Below, piece after piece: positions 30,001 through 41,260 of a DNA stretch of 64,000 bases. Made by a program: the position numbers and the translations under genes. The stretch covers positions 27,660,453 to 27,724,452 of the forward strand of contig CM046858.1 in the NCBI GenBank assembly GCA_025617745.1, given 5' to 3'. Numbering within the stretch: the stretch's first letter is position 1; each line of letters opens with the position of its first letter. Below the pieces are notes generated by a model that saw only the letters and a list, made by a program, of their open reading frames with translations, searched no databases and had not been told where the DNA came from. Origin of the DNA: Heliocidaris erythrogramma (Eukaryota; Echinodermata; Echinoidea; Camarodonta; Echinometridae).

Positions 30001-33000
30001 CTTTCTTATTTTCCACATCTGGAGAGCAAATTCCTTCAAAATGTGTTAAAATGTTTAAACTGTCATCCTTGAATGCAACAAAGAATATATTACGTAAAGA
30101 ATTGCACCTTATTATAATAACTAGCACCCTGGATTCAATGGCCACGTGACAACTCCCGTAAATTCTTACGTAAATTACATGTATACATACATGTAGTTAT
30201 AATTGTAAGATTAAATGCAAACCTTTTCATGCTTGTACCATCATTTGCAAAAGTTTAAGACCACTATTCCAAAATGCAATAAGTCAAAGAAAGAAAAAAA
30301 AAACAACTTATTTTTCAGACATACAATTATTTTCATGGCATAACCTATGTATCATACTTGAACTATTAGCTCATACCATTACTCTTGTGCTACTGATCAC
30401 TGTAGTAAACATGTTAGGTAATCATTCAATGAGACAAAAGAAAGTATTCCAAATTATTGAAATACCGACAAATCCCAAGGTGGTCTTAAACTTTTGCAAA
30501 TGGTATTTTGTTTTTCAAAAATGATCTCTTTCTTTCTTTGAAAATGCTCTTGAGCTTGTTCTTGATCACATTTCATCTCAACTCAGGTCCATTGATTCCA
30601 TTAGTAAAAGGTGCTCCGAGATAATGCTCCTCAAAAAGCGTTCCAGGCTTTATTTTGACAAAGATGTAGGATTAGGGATGCGAATGGGATTTAGGTTAGG
30701 TTTAGGGGATTGGTTATGGCTAGCTATAGTATTTGGATAGAGTAGGAAATTGACAGTCCTTACAAGAACATGTGTTGCGCAACCTCCATCCAATCTATAG
30801 ATTCCATTTGAGGGGGAAAAAAGAAAAATTAAACGTAAATTCTTACTTCTTGGTTTGAGGTGAGAGGTAGATTGAGGTTCTCTTCTTGGTATTCAAGCTG
30901 AAGAGATTCGGCTGTGTGCTTCAAGAGCTTCTTTACAGCACCTACATGCAATTAGCATTTGGTGGTAGAAACAGGATGATGGGGGGGGGGGAGACAGCAC
31001 AGAGATAGTAGGAAAGAAGTAGAAGAAAAAAAATGAAGGCAGCATGAGACATCTCTACATCCACTATTAATCTGAGACACTTCCTTTTAGTCTTTATTAG
31101 CTATGGATTGAAACCCTAGAGTGCTACACTGTTTGCAGTATACAATAAATCTGTATGTGTGAAAATAGTCAACTGTGGCAGTCCACTGTTGTCTTTTTTT
31201 TTTAATATTAAACCAAAGCTGGCATAGGATTGAAAAGTTTCATGATCGCCAAGAAAGACATTATCCCATTTTGATACCCCAAAAGTACATGTATATATAT
31301 ATTTTTTATTCTTTTATTTTACATAATGAATGTATTTTCAAAGTGCAACATAAAGTCATCTACATATAACACATACATGTACTGCTATCCTACCTTCTTA
31401 TATTATCAATATAGACAAGAAAATAACCTATCCACAAATATGTCACCAGAAGAAGTTTAGTGAAAAATAAGTGGGCCAAAGGATGCACATGCATCCATAC
31501 TTCACAGCTGATTACTTACCATATGTGATGTTTAGGCAGAATATTTTCTCCCCCTTCTTGAATGGAATGCTCCTGATAACAGCATTGATTGCAGTGGTGA
31601 CATTGGGCACAAGGACTATCCCACTTGCTTCACTTCCTTTGAAAAGGGGGGAGAAATAAATTATGTGTAAATCAAGGGCAGTATAGCGCAGCCCACGCTA
31701 TGTCCACATGTTGTTGGACTTTGTTGAATGCAGGTAAAGAGTTAATTTGCAAAACACTTTCATATAGAAGTTGAAGGGGTATAGGTACACAGATAGCTCA
31801 CAAAGATGTCTATGCGAATGTATTGTACATTAAAATTTATTAGAATGCATTTTCAGTATAACATTACAAAATATCTTCTCCGTCTGCTCAAACAGAATGC
31901 TTTACATGTCCATTACAATGGATAAAAAGGATAGCGAGTACAGAAAATATCAAAATAAGGAAAGAACACATATATAGATAATGAAAGTGTTTATCTCCAA
32001 AATGTACACAAGTGTGCATAAGTAGGTCATCATCTCATATTTTTTTGCTATAAATGCACAAAGTATTACCAGAAAAAGCTTACAATTTACGTTTATGTTA
32101 TGATTTTCATTACCAGTATAATGTAGGAATGGTTTTAAATCCAAATATGATTGTATGTCCATTCAAACAAACCTTTCCCTGTAGAAATTTCACATAGATA
32201 AGACATCTATAGTGCATACATGTACCTACAAATTTGGCCAGTCTTCTAGTTATATAAGCCATATGTGGGAGAACCTCCCTGTCAAAGAATCTGAGGGGTT
32301 GTCTTTCTATGTAACGCTGCCAGTGTTGGGCGACATCCAAGGCATCCTTTAGGGTAGCTCCGAATGCTCCATGATTCAGGAACGTGCAGTCCTGTAAATG
32401 ATGTAAAACAAAAAAAGCTTCTTCAGTTTTTCAATGCCTAACACAGGACTAACTTTTAAATTCAGAAATTATTTAACAGGCAAAAAAAAAAAAGAAAGAA
32501 AAGAAGCAAAAACAGAAAAAAACAACAGAATGAAAGGGTTCTTGACCATTTATCATACAATGTAAATGAGTAGATGTCACACCCCAATTTTACAATGCCC
32601 CTTTTCCTACTGAGTACATGTATGAAATGAGATGAATAAAGCTGGAGATAAGGTTATCTTCTAGAGGAGTGGTCTACGTGAAGCCTTAAAATTAACATAC
32701 ATGCAGGATCATTGCTAGAGAGGGGTAGGGGTGTTGTCAGTAAAAGTGCTTGTTTGAAAATTTTTGACAAATTAGGCCCGATACTCCCTCCCATTTAAAA
32801 GGTTTAGAGACACACCTGCATACATCTTAATTGTACAATGGTGCAATCAGATTCATTCTTAAAGGGGAATTAACCCCAGAATATAAATTGTACTTATGTT
32901 CAAAGACCTGTGTAATATATTTGTAATCATTGGCCTGTATCACTTTAGAAATAAAATATCAGAGAAGGGTTTAAATCAAGACATTCTAGCACACAGTATC

Positions 33001-36000
33001 ATCTGCTAACAGTTTACATGGGGGCTGCCATTTTCTTGATGATACGGAGTTGTACATGAACCAATGAAAACCGTTCGGTCATGAAGATATTTTTAATCCT
33101 TGAGTTAAATTGCTTCTCTTCATTGCAAATTATCCCCATATATGATGGAAAATACATAACATGTGTATTCTAAAATTTGAAATGTATAGATTTCTTTTTA
33201 AATTCTCTGGTTTCGCTTAATAGAAATCAATTTCTTGGGCTTGCCTGGCAGAGCAGAACATAATATATACAACGCGCATTCTGACTATTGAAGTCCATTA
33301 TCTCAAAGCAGGTGAATGCATAGTTTGTCACTATTGATATGATTGAAGCTCGGGAAAGTTATCATCCATAAATTTTAATTAATTTGCTCTGTCGCGTACA
33401 TCATAGTATCACGAAAATAGATTTATATTTAGTAAAATAGTAATTTTCAAAGAAATATAAAAGACATTTTTGTTTTTAGAATATATGTATATATCTGTTA
33501 AATATTTTAAATCTCAAATGGGATTTTGTATCAGGAATAAAGACAATTTTTCATTCGGATTAAAAATATCTTTATGTACACATCAAGAAAATGGCAGCCC
33601 CCAGGTATCTCTAGCAGACGATACATTTTGCAGAGAAAATCTTGATTTATACCCATCTCGTATATTTTAATGCAAAACTATGTAGGGCAACAATAAGGAA
33701 TAGATTACATCTTTGAATATAAGCACATTTATATTTTGAGGTTAATTCCCCTTTAAATCCGTTTATGAAAATATTATGGAGTAAATTTTGAGCAATTTTC
33801 ATCAACATAAAATAATCATTTTACCTCCAGCAGAAAGTGTTTTCTCCTTGTGACCTCCCCAAACTTCAAGTCTTTGCATTCTATAAACTCTGGTACATCA
33901 AATGGAAAACTGGGTGGCGAGTACGACTCCTGAAATTGAATAGAAGTCAAGAAAAATATATTATAAGCAAAGTAGGTCACTCATCAAATTTTTAAGAACT
34001 CATTTAACTTACCTAAAGTTATCTAACCCATATCATGTCCCCCTTTTAACATTTTTGACAGAAAGGCACCTGAAAAATGTGAACCCTTTTTTGCTCTACT
34101 TGTCAGTGAGTTTTTTGAATGGTGCCCCCCCCCCCCACTTCCAAAATTCTGGATCTGCCCCCAAAGGAAGAACATACTCGACAAAAGATAGTGATGGTGA
34201 TTATACACCATATCAGGGGGCCGGGCATTCTGTATACGAAACTCTTACCTCTGCAGCTTCAACAAGTTCCTGCACGTTTGAAGAATGAAAGGAGCCGAAA
34301 TCTCTCTTTACTTCTGTTGAACATAAACAAATGAAATTAAAGGACAATATTTTAAGTGAATGGTTTAACAAATCTATAATAGAAGAATGAAAGGAGCCAA
34401 AATCTCTCTTTACTCCTGTTGAACATAAACAAATGAAATTAAAGGACAATATTTGAAGTGAATGGTTTAACAAATCTATAATAGAACAGTTGGGTTCACA
34501 GTAAGGTATTAGTGAGTTTTCAAATGTGTCAACGTGAACGCCGTCCTAGATCCTCCCAGCTACAACAGACTGCTTTGTGTAAACTGCATACCGCGCTTTG
34601 TACAAGAACGGCTCACCCGTCCACTAGTCAGATCGAGAAACATGGTTTTGCCGTCTTCTCTAAAACGTGAACCTCGCTTCACCCATTGTTAGCTTCATGC
34701 TTCACCTACTTTGTATGCAGTCAATACAAAGCAGTCCATTGTCGCTGGGACGATCTAGATGGCGTTCTACTTGACATGTCCGAAAACTCCTTATTCTGGT
34801 TGAAAAGAATGAATGAACAGCCTCCGAATGCTAACGAATGAATGGAATGGATTTATGCAATCGTCATACATGTATCATGCCAATGACAATTGCAGCCTTA
34901 ATTTGCAGGTGAATTGTGACTGCAATTTGACTTCAGGCTTTATTACAACAAATCGATTATGACAGACTAACTTCTACACTCCTAAATTTAATTAAAAATG
35001 AAAATGAAATATAACATTTAAAAAAAAATTTTCAAATGATTTATCCTACCATTTTCTTACATTCCAATGATTTACTGTACCAAAAAAATCCTATTAAAAT
35101 TTTTTGCAGGCACTGCTACTTTCAGAATAAAAGACAATCATGTAATTTTGTCACTGCAAAAAGTGATCTATATTTGCTATATAATTTTTTCAATCATTTA
35201 ATACACACCATTCCAAGATTCCAAGTATAACCAGGGTGGTCCACAAGGGGCTTTAATATGTCACAGCGACAGGTTTGAAAATCAACAACAGCTTAATTTT
35301 TCTTGAATAATCATTTCAAACCAAACTATTTATGAAATATTACTATATTAGTCATAAAATTTGTTTTGAAATGCTTCAAAATATGCCTGGTATTGCACCA
35401 GAAAGCCTCACAGAACCACAGAACTTCTAGGGCTATCAAGCAGGTTCTGGACTCTGGCTGCAAGGGGCTTTGCACTTCGCATACATCAGTTTATATTTCT
35501 TCTCAGTTGCATTTTTACATGTTTAAATATTTTACTTGTGGACCATTCTGGTATAACATTGGTTTATTTCGGGGGTCAATAATGGCCTACAATTAAAACT
35601 GCTACAGTCAACCTCGCATAAGTCGATGAAAATAAAAAGTCCCAATTTATCCTCATAGACTTACGTGTGTTAATCTTTTGTACTAGTCAATTTTTGTACG
35701 TCGAATACTCGCCTAAATCGATCAAATTTTCAGATCAATATATACAATATAAATCATGGTACATTATGTGATGAGAACTCCCAATCGATCAAACCGTCGG
35801 CGGTTTGTATATCGCCTAAGTCGACGCATTTCACTCAGTCCCGTCATGATCGACTTAGGCGAGGTTGATTATATTTGTTTCTTACTTTGTTTGGAATCAA
35901 AAACGGTTAAACCAGGAACTTTTGCATTCATGAAGTTCGCAAATGGTCCAGATTCTTTAAAAAAAAATGGCCAGCTAGAAAATAAATGAAACACTACACC

Positions 36001-36161
36001 ACATTTTTGGAATTTGCAAAGTTAGCAACTGCCAAGATTCATTTCACAAAATTTACTGGTTTTACAGCAGTCCTTGGGTATGAAGATATTGGACAACAAG
36101 CTACATTCCTTACCCACTACAGCTAGATCAGGCTCTGTTTTCTGAGGATCCATATTGAAAC
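23922..36161 (-). CDS. Class-V aminotransferase, isopenicillin-N-epimerase-like, complete
   Basis: A PLP-dependent fold-type-I enzyme of the cysteine desulfurase/isopenicillin N epimerase group; its substrate in animals is not known to me. Thirteen coding exons, from the 5' end: 36114-36153, 34249-34313, 33825-33929, 32226-32391, 31520-31636, 30847-30941, 29753-29781, 28842-28934, 28077-28300, 26613-26723, 26162-26218, 24869-24978, 23922-24089. They total 1,380 bp, 459 residues plus TGA, with all phases agreeing. Landmarks: RKHFLLE and CTFLNHGAFGA (about 66-80), VLVPNVTTA, RLAVFDHIPSNAAFIMPV, VLIDGAHALG with the cofactor-pairing Asp at 244, NAHKWL with the PLP lysine at 270, and RDYSPFLAL. 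A CCTCCAG acceptor 8 bp before the ATG implies a 5'-UTR exon upstream. No targeting signal is obvious, so a cytosolic enzyme is inferred. Confidence 0.94.
24242..24466. mobile_element. MITE in the last aminotransferase intron
   Basis: Ends GGGCCCAAATCACAAAGGAG and AACCTCCTTTGTGAATTCGG are inverted copies, with inner GGTTTAAACC repeats. About 225 bp, noncoding. Confidence 0.75.
24869..24978 (-). CDS. Aminotransferase exon 12
   Basis: Acceptor CTCTAG, donor GTAAGG. It encodes SMALVELPLELSRSQTVEYS and IQNELYHRYDIE. Confidence 0.92.
26162..26218 (-). CDS. Aminotransferase exon 11
   Basis: Acceptor TTTCAG, donor GTGAGT. It encodes ELLIKSWKTGLLAPMDMC. Confidence 0.9.
26613..26723 (-). CDS. Aminotransferase exon 10
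   Basis: Acceptor CACAG, donor GTGCGT. It encodes LRDYSPFLALHTVLDFWNAV, continuing to the GMHGLLSQA segment. Confidence 0.92.
26880..27370 (+). mobile_element. Non-LTR retrotransposon 3' tail
   Basis: An AT-rich UTR-like stretch ends in GAAAAAAATAAA followed by tandem AACTGA units (27350-27370), the usual tail form of LINE/SINE insertions. No polymerase motif is visible, so the exact start is uncertain. Confidence 0.4.
28077..28300 (-). CDS. Aminotransferase exon 9: PLP lysine
   Basis: Acceptor TATTAG, donor GTGAGG. It encodes VPVLIDGAHALG (Asp of the cofactor) and DYYTANAHKWLCNPKGCAFL (Schiff-base Lys), the core of the active site. Confidence 0.95.
28842..28934 (-). CDS. Aminotransferase exon 8
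   Basis: Acceptor GTTAG, donor GTTAGT. It encodes NTRLAVFDHIPSNAAFIMPV and QEIIAICHD. Confidence 0.93.
29753..29781 (-). CDS. Aminotransferase exon 7 (29-bp microexon)
   Basis: Acceptor TTTAG, donor GTGAGT. It encodes ILDLVSSKL and fits phases 0 and 2 exactly; without it the frame between exons 6 and 8 breaks. Confidence 0.85.
30240..30505. mobile_element. Mariner-like MITE in an aminotransferase intron
   Basis: ATTTGCAAAAGTTTAAGACC at 30243 and its complement ending near 30501 form terminal inverted repeats, with TA at both edges. Noncoding interior. Confidence 0.75.
30847..30941 (-). CDS. Aminotransferase exon 6
   Basis: Acceptor TGTAG, donor GTAAGA. It encodes AVKKLLKHTAESLQLEYQEE, then NLNLPLTSNQE. 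Confidence 0.9.
31520..31636 (-). CDS. Aminotransferase exon 5
   Basis: Acceptor CAAAG, donor GTAAGT. It encodes SGIVLVPNVTTAINAVIRSI and GEKIFCLNITY, the cofactor-phosphate region. Confidence 0.93.
32226..32391 (-). CDS. Aminotransferase exon 4
   Basis: Acceptor TTACAG, donor GTACAT. It encodes DCTFLNHGAFGATLKDALDV and RYIERQPLRFFDREVLP. Confidence 0.93.
32863..33752. mobile_element. TTAA-flanked element, family B, copy 1
   Basis: Starts AGGGGAATTAACC and ends with the complement; TTAA flanks at 32859-32862 and 33753-33756. Similar over its length to 51071-51931. It lies in the intron between aminotransferase exons 3 and 4. Confidence 0.85.
33825..33929 (-). CDS. Aminotransferase exon 3
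   Basis: Acceptor TTTCAG, donor GTAAAA. It encodes ESYSPPSFPFDVPEFIECKD and FGEVTRRKHFLLE, the N-terminal signature of the IPNE-like group. Confidence 0.92.
34249..34313 (-). CDS. Aminotransferase exon 2
   Basis: Acceptor CAACAG, donor GTAAGA. It encodes EVKRDFGSFHSSNVQELVEAAE (first codon shared). Its first half and its 3' splice site are duplicated 102 bp upstream. Confidence 0.88.
34314..34486 (-). repeat. 102-bp tandem partial duplication of aminotransferase exon 2 and flank
   Basis: The unit beginning GAATGAAAGGAGCC at 34283 recurs at 34385. The upstream copy has its own acceptor (exon would start at 34415). The period is 34 codons and the frame is open between the two acceptors, so use of the upstream site would add 34 residues in frame. 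Confidence 0.85.
34500..36100. other. First coding intron of the aminotransferase gene
   Basis: AT-rich, with no recognisable element. Two ~65-80 codon frames (35366-35596, 35756-35989, plus strand) show no family resemblance. Confidence 0.5.
36114..36153 (-). CDS. Aminotransferase exon 1 (start codon)
   Basis: ATG at 36153-36151 opens MDPQKTEPDLAVV; donor GTAAGG. It is the first in-frame ATG after an acceptor-like CCTCCAG. Confidence 0.85.
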
Positions 36162-37379
36162 CTGGAGGAAAAGCAGAAATATTAAAGACAAGGCTATCAG
36201 TCTAATTTGTCATTGTTTTAGTTTTACGTTTTGCCAAAGCCCAATGGCCTAGGCCTGGCCTAGGCCAGGTCTAGGTCCAAATAGATTTAGCCTACTAGGC
36301 AATCACATAAAATTCTATTCTTTCCAACTCTCTTTACCTTGTTTCATAGACCCAGCCTTACTGTAAAACTAATTTGCATATTTAAGATTAACTCTTAATT
36401 AATTTAGCCTAACCCTAACTTAGGGTCCATTTATAAATATAATTTGCATATGTTTACTTTTAATGTAGGCCTAGTGATTTTTGTTGGAGGAGTTAACAAT
36501 AACAATAAACAACTGCAGCAATCAATCATTTTATTGAGATAGGGCCGGCCTGGCATGCCCAGGGAGGGGGAGTGGCATAATCAAATAATTAAAATTTATA
36601 TATTTATAGGGCCTATTTAAATTATAATGCGTTACGTTTCCCTATCAACAACAATAAATTATGATGAATAAATGGCACCTCTGTCAGTGTCAATAGACCG
36701 AAAGCTTCAGTCTCTGTTCGTCGGGTGTTCCGCTGGACTACGTCTTGCTTCACTACACCTAGAAAGTAGAAGGTAAAAAATTAAAAAAATTTAAACTTTA
36801 AAGACTCCTCCGAACAGACGGTTTTCAGCTGTCTACTCTGTCACTGACTGTCACTGTCACTTTCAGCATGGTCAGTGTCAAGTGTCAGCTCTGAAAAAGT
36901 CATTCGCTTGGGACTTTAAAAAAGGCAATCTCCATGTAGTTTAAGTCATACACCTATTACACATGAAGGTCTATGTATCACAGCCCAGGACACTGGGACA
37001 GCCAAAGTTGCTTTCCTGAATATCAACTGAATTTCCTCCAAACAAAACTGAAAATATGTAGCCGAGCCCGAGGTCACTGGTCCGATCCGCCGCCGCTGGC
37101 CTAGCCTGGAGGCGCCCGGATCCGGAGGCGCTAGGCGGAGAGAGGACTGGGGGGGGGGGGGGGGAGGGAGCTGTGCCTGTGACCGAGTGTGACGTAAAGT
37201 TAGTCATATAAATATTGGATAATCGTTACAGTACTTACACAAAATAAAGGCAAGATAGTACAGGATAGTCTCGTCTGTCTCGGATAGATATGCATGCAAC
37301 AAATTGCCAGCTATGCGAGCGAATTCGATAGTCGCGCTCGCGCTCAAGACAAAGTTTAGTACTCTTCGCCTTGCAATTG
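36162..37379. other. Upstream region of the aminotransferase gene
   Basis: It likely holds the 5'-UTR exon and promoter, but I cannot place them. It contains AGGCCTAGGCC palindromes at about 36240-36290 and a GC-rich stretch with poly-G at 37075-37165 that could be a promoter-associated CpG-rich block. Confidence 0.4.
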
Positions 37380-37479
37380 TACTATGAACGTATGGGCGAC
37401 CAACAGGGCCAAAATGAATAATGGTGAAAATAAAGGCAACCATACATTTTAAGATCACTACAGAATTAAAGCATTTTTT

Positions 37480-37795
37480 AGAAATAAAGATAACACAGGA
37501 ATAAAGACAAATTTAGAAATAAAGATAACTGCAGAAATAAGGACAACTTCACAAATAAAGATAACTGCAGAAATAAGGACAAACACAGAATTAAAGAAAG
37601 CTTCGGGATAAAGAGATATCTGCAGAAATAAGGACAACCACAGAATTACAGAAAGCTTCGGAGATAAAGACAACCAAGGAATTAAAGACAACTGCAGAAA
37701 TAAGGGCAACCATCCACAGGATTGATGGAGATAAAGACAACCACGGAATTAAAGATAAATGCAAAAATAAAGACAACCACAGAATTAAGTTTAGG
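37480..37795 (-). repeat. Minisatellite array, left arm
   Basis: Eight or so units of GAAATAAAGACAACCACAGA-like sequence with variants. It produces low-complexity frames that are not genes. Confidence 0.8.
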
Positions 37796-37919
37796 TATAG
37801 CTATACGATTGAAATCAATATTAAGTCTACCGTAAAAATGAAATGTCCGCTAAAATTAGAGTTGAATACAATCATATGGTCAAAACTCATACAAACTGAC
37901 AATAAAAGTACAAGAGAGG

Positions 37920-38105
37920 GTGCAGGCGCGGATCCGGGGGGGGGGCGCCCCCCCGTTTTGTCTGACAAAGTATGCCCCCGAGGAACCCTCCGTTTGACGA
38001 AGCCAAACGGCCATCTAGGGGGTCCGGGGGCATACTTTGTCAGACAAAACAGGGGGGTGCACGCCCCTTGCGCCCCCCCCCCCCCCTGGATTCGCGCCTG
38101 TCTGC
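37920..38105. repeat. Foldback with poly-G/poly-C ends
   Basis: GCGCGGATCC plus poly-G and CCGTTTTGTCTGACAAAGTA are mirrored by TACTTTGTCAGACAAAACAG and CCTGGATTCGCGCC. The family is related to the gcggatcc repeats at 40.6 and 58.7 kb. Confidence 0.7.
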
Positions 38106-38111
38106 CTCTAT

Positions 38112-38894
38112 TAGCAGCTGAAGAGCTCTTCGACTCGCTGCTGAGATGTGTGACGACACACCAGGGACCAGTCATGTCTAAGCAGACGATGTCCCATAAC
38201 ATCTTACACATTTTTCAGTGCCTGTTTTGTCATCTCCTCTTCACTTATTTCTCTTCCTTCACTAGCGTCAGTCTTAATGTTAGTCTATTGCCTCACTCTT
38301 AACTTCGTGTATGGTATTATTTTGTTGAAAAATGCAGCGTTAAAAAAATAAAGGAATCAGTCACTTGTAAACAAAATAAGACGCCATTGTATTTTCAGCT
38401 GCTTGCACCGGGGCATGTTCGGCGTTTCAAGAGGGAACGAATACCATCCTGCTATTATTCGGAGGGCTTTTCAATTTGAAAGTGGGGTTTATTTCATTGA
38501 TCATTGACCCTTCTCCTGTGTATTTACAATCAAACGGTTTTAGCTATCAGAATCAGTTTCACTTTCCCTTTATAATGGTGTGAAATAAGGTCATGTTTAA
38601 ATACACCAAACTCTTTATAATTTGATAAATAATTGCATTGCAATTACGTTCATTCATTATAGGACGTCGTCTGCTTAAGCAGAATTGGTCCCTAGTGTGA
38701 CGACATCAAAACATTGCTATATTTCTGGCGAATCCTCGGATATTCCAGATGCTGAGAAGAGCTTTTATTTGTGTTGTTTTTATAATCATCAGATACGCAG
38801 TTGACATAAAACTTATACGATTGCCATCTGTAAGCTTCCCAGTTTCTAGTGATACATTAATTGCCATATTTGTGATTTTCTTTGGATAGCTACT
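38112..38894. mobile_element. TTAA-flanked element, family A, copy 2 (5' truncated)
   Basis: Matches 15588-16367 and ends TAGCTACT before TTAA at 38895. The left ~150 bp is missing, replaced by the poly-G foldback. Confidence 0.8.
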
Positions 38895-38974
38895 TTAAAA
38901 GAAGATAATGGTACTAACTTCTGTACCACACCTGCAAAGAAACGAAGTTGATCCTCTGATATTTGTAGGCCTCC

Positions 38975-39115
38975 CTACGCCACCTTCACCAGCAGATGGA
39001 GTTGTTTCAGGTTGATACCTCGCGTCGCGTCTGGTCTAGTAACAACAGCATCATCAATAATAGCCCGACCAGACAAGGATACATAGACTTTCATTGCGAC
39101 ACCCCTCAATGTCCC
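38975..39115 (-). other. Exon-like open block of unknown product
   Basis: On the minus strand, after a GTTTTTAG acceptor, an open frame reads TLRGVAMKVYVSLSGRAIID then DAVVTRPDATRGINLKQLHL and stops at TAG. No family is recognised. It could be a host exon captured by the element or chance. Confidence 0.25.
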
Positions 39116-39759
39116 TAAAAACAATGTACAAAATTAATTAAAATGTATGTTAAACTTCCAATTTTACGTTATACTCACATGAAATCGATTGCTTGGATGG
39201 ATTTGTTGAAGTTCAACCCCAGCAAGCCATCAGGCAATGTCCACAGGGTATAAAATTTCAACTTTTGACTGCCAAAACCTGTCCATCGCGGTACCGCTTC
39301 GCGATCGCGCTGTGTATAGTTACGCACGAGTTTGACCTTGCCAATGAGACGTCATTAAAATGTATCTGCACGTATTCACGATATTCCTGTACATCTTGCT
39401 GCCTGCCTCGGCCTCTAACGTATGATGATAGTGCCGCTACACGTACTCTTATGTTATTGTTGATTCGTAACTCTATATTTAGGTCAGATTCCGACAGATA
39501 CATGTACCCAGGCAGTGATCGTAGCAAGATCTAGATCTTACACGGTGAACAGGCCTGGCGGGACCGGCCGGGCGCGGCGCCTGGCCTCTATCTAGCTCTC
39601 AATCGATCAGCCCTCTCTGTGTTGCAGACGTACTGCTGCTTTCATGCACACCCTCTCTTTTCCTTTCATTGTCAGTTTGACCATATGAATGTATTCGACT
39701 ATAATTTTAGCGGGCATATCGCTTTAATGGTATATTTAATTTATGTCCTTATCTATACC

Positions 39760-40200
39760 TTCCTAAACTTTAATTATGTGGTTGTCTTTATTTTTGCAAT
39801 TATCTTTAATTCCGTGGTTTTCTTTATCTACGAAGCTTTCTTTAATTCTGTGGTTGTCCTAATTTTTGCAGTTAACTTTAATTCCGTGGTTGTCTTTATT
39901 TACGAAGATTTCTTTTCAATTCTGTGGTTGTCCTTGTTTCTGCAGTTATCTGTATCTCCCAGCTTTCTTTAATTCTGTGGTTGTCCTAATTTTTGCAGTT
40001 ATCTTTATCTCCGAAGCTTTCCTTAATTCTGTGTTTGTCCTTATATCACTTCTCTTTATCTTCGAAGTTTTCTTTAATTCTGAAGTTGCCTTTATTCATG
40101 TTTTATCTTTATTTCTAAAGTTGCTTTATTTCTGTAGTGATCTTAAACTGTGTGGTTGTCTTTATTTCTGCAATAATATTGATGTCTATTTCTGAATCTT
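39760..40200 (+). repeat. Minisatellite array, right arm
   Basis: The reverse complement of the left array: repeated TTTAATTCTGTGGTTGTC units with TCTGCAGTTATC spacers. Long Phe/Val-rich frames here are repeat translations. Confidence 0.8.
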
Positions 40201-40574
40201 TGTTTATTTCTAGAATTTTGTTTATTTTTACCGTTATTAATTTTACCGCTTTCAGCCGCCCATATAAACTGTGCGTGTATAATACAGTAACCCGTACGTG
40301 TTCGAATCGGTACTCGCGCAGCTCAAAATCAAGTCACATCCATAGGTCACATCAGTCAATCTGTCATCTGTAAGAAGTAGAGGGGGGTGGGGGATGTTGG
40401 GCACTGCAATCGCACCGCCCTGCCCCCGCTTTTTGCCAAGTGTTATTTTGAGTTGGTTATGTGTTTGTCATAAATTTTTTGAGTAAAAAAGTGAACGCAT
40501 AAACTTTTTATTTTTAAAAAATAAAAACATGCTCTAATAAAATGTGGTTCGTAGAAATAAATGAGAGACTGAAA

Positions 40575-41260
40575 ATACACTTTTCTTGGGTGAATCCGGG
40601 GGGGGGGGGGAATAACAAAATCCTGGATCCGCCCCTGCTTCCCATGCCATGCAAGGGGGGGGGGGGCAATCTACCGACAGAAATCAAGCAAATATCGCTC
40701 AATTCACACATATTAGGCTTGTTCCGAAAGGGTGGGTAGCCGTCGCGTTGACCATTCGTCCAAAGCCCCCCCCCCCGGTTTTGGCGAAAATTACACAATT
40801 AAGGAGGCAAGTTTTTTATTGTGTACCTATAGTATGCCAATTGGATTTCAAAGCGGGGGGGGGGGGGGGTGGCCGATTCGCCCCCCCCCCCCTCTCCCTG
40901 GATACGCCCCTGATTAGTATCATTAATCAGGGGCGGATGCAGGATTTTGTAAAGGGGGGGGGGGCACAGAAATGCAGGGCTGTCAACTTTGGAGGGAGAT
41001 CCGTATTTTAAATCGCTCAATGGGGGGGGGGGGGTATCAAATCTTATGGGGTCCACTTTTCCTCCCATAATTCTCTGACAAGCAACAACAAAAAAATGTA
41101 AAATAAACAAACAAAAAAAGTTATGAGTTGTAAATGGGGGCACAATGACAAAAAGGGGGGCACATCGCAAGAAAAGTCCACTCGAACCCTTCGGCAAAAC
41201 CGCGGGGGGGGGGGGGGGGGCTTTGGACGAATGGTGGCGTTTCAGTCAACGCGTTGCGAC
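40575..41260. repeat. Poly-G composite repeats with gcggatcc ends
   Basis: Several overlapping copies: a CCTGGATCCGCCCCTG end near 40630, back-to-back ends at 40902-40937 (GCCCCTGATTA / TAATCAGGGGC), and an outer pair sharing CATTCGTCCAAAGCCCCC (40757) with its complement (41206-41235). Noncoding; frames here come from G runs. Confidence 0.65.

Larger units (their letters stand above)
37380..40295. mobile_element. Foldback-like element with minisatellite arms
   Basis: Arms of roughly 0.55-0.65 kb (about 37380-37925 and 39644-40295) are inverted copies. Each arm is mostly tandem ~40-bp units of the type AATAAAGACAACCACAGAAT. Matching unique segments lie at the inner edges (CATATGGTCAAAACT versus its complement) and outer edges (TATGGGCG). 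Long inverted arms built from short tandem repeats are the hallmark of Foldback/Galileo-type elements. The interior holds a poly-G foldback and a TTAA element fragment. Confidence 0.6.

Noticed and set aside
34213-34473. 86-codon minus-strand frame as an independent gene
   Set aside because: It is aminotransferase exon 2 plus its 102-bp duplication and flanking intron.
37458-37776. Ile/Phe/Leu-rich frames looking like membrane proteins
   Set aside because: They arise from the minisatellite in the foldback arm, and the mirrored array at 39760-40200 gives the same artefact.
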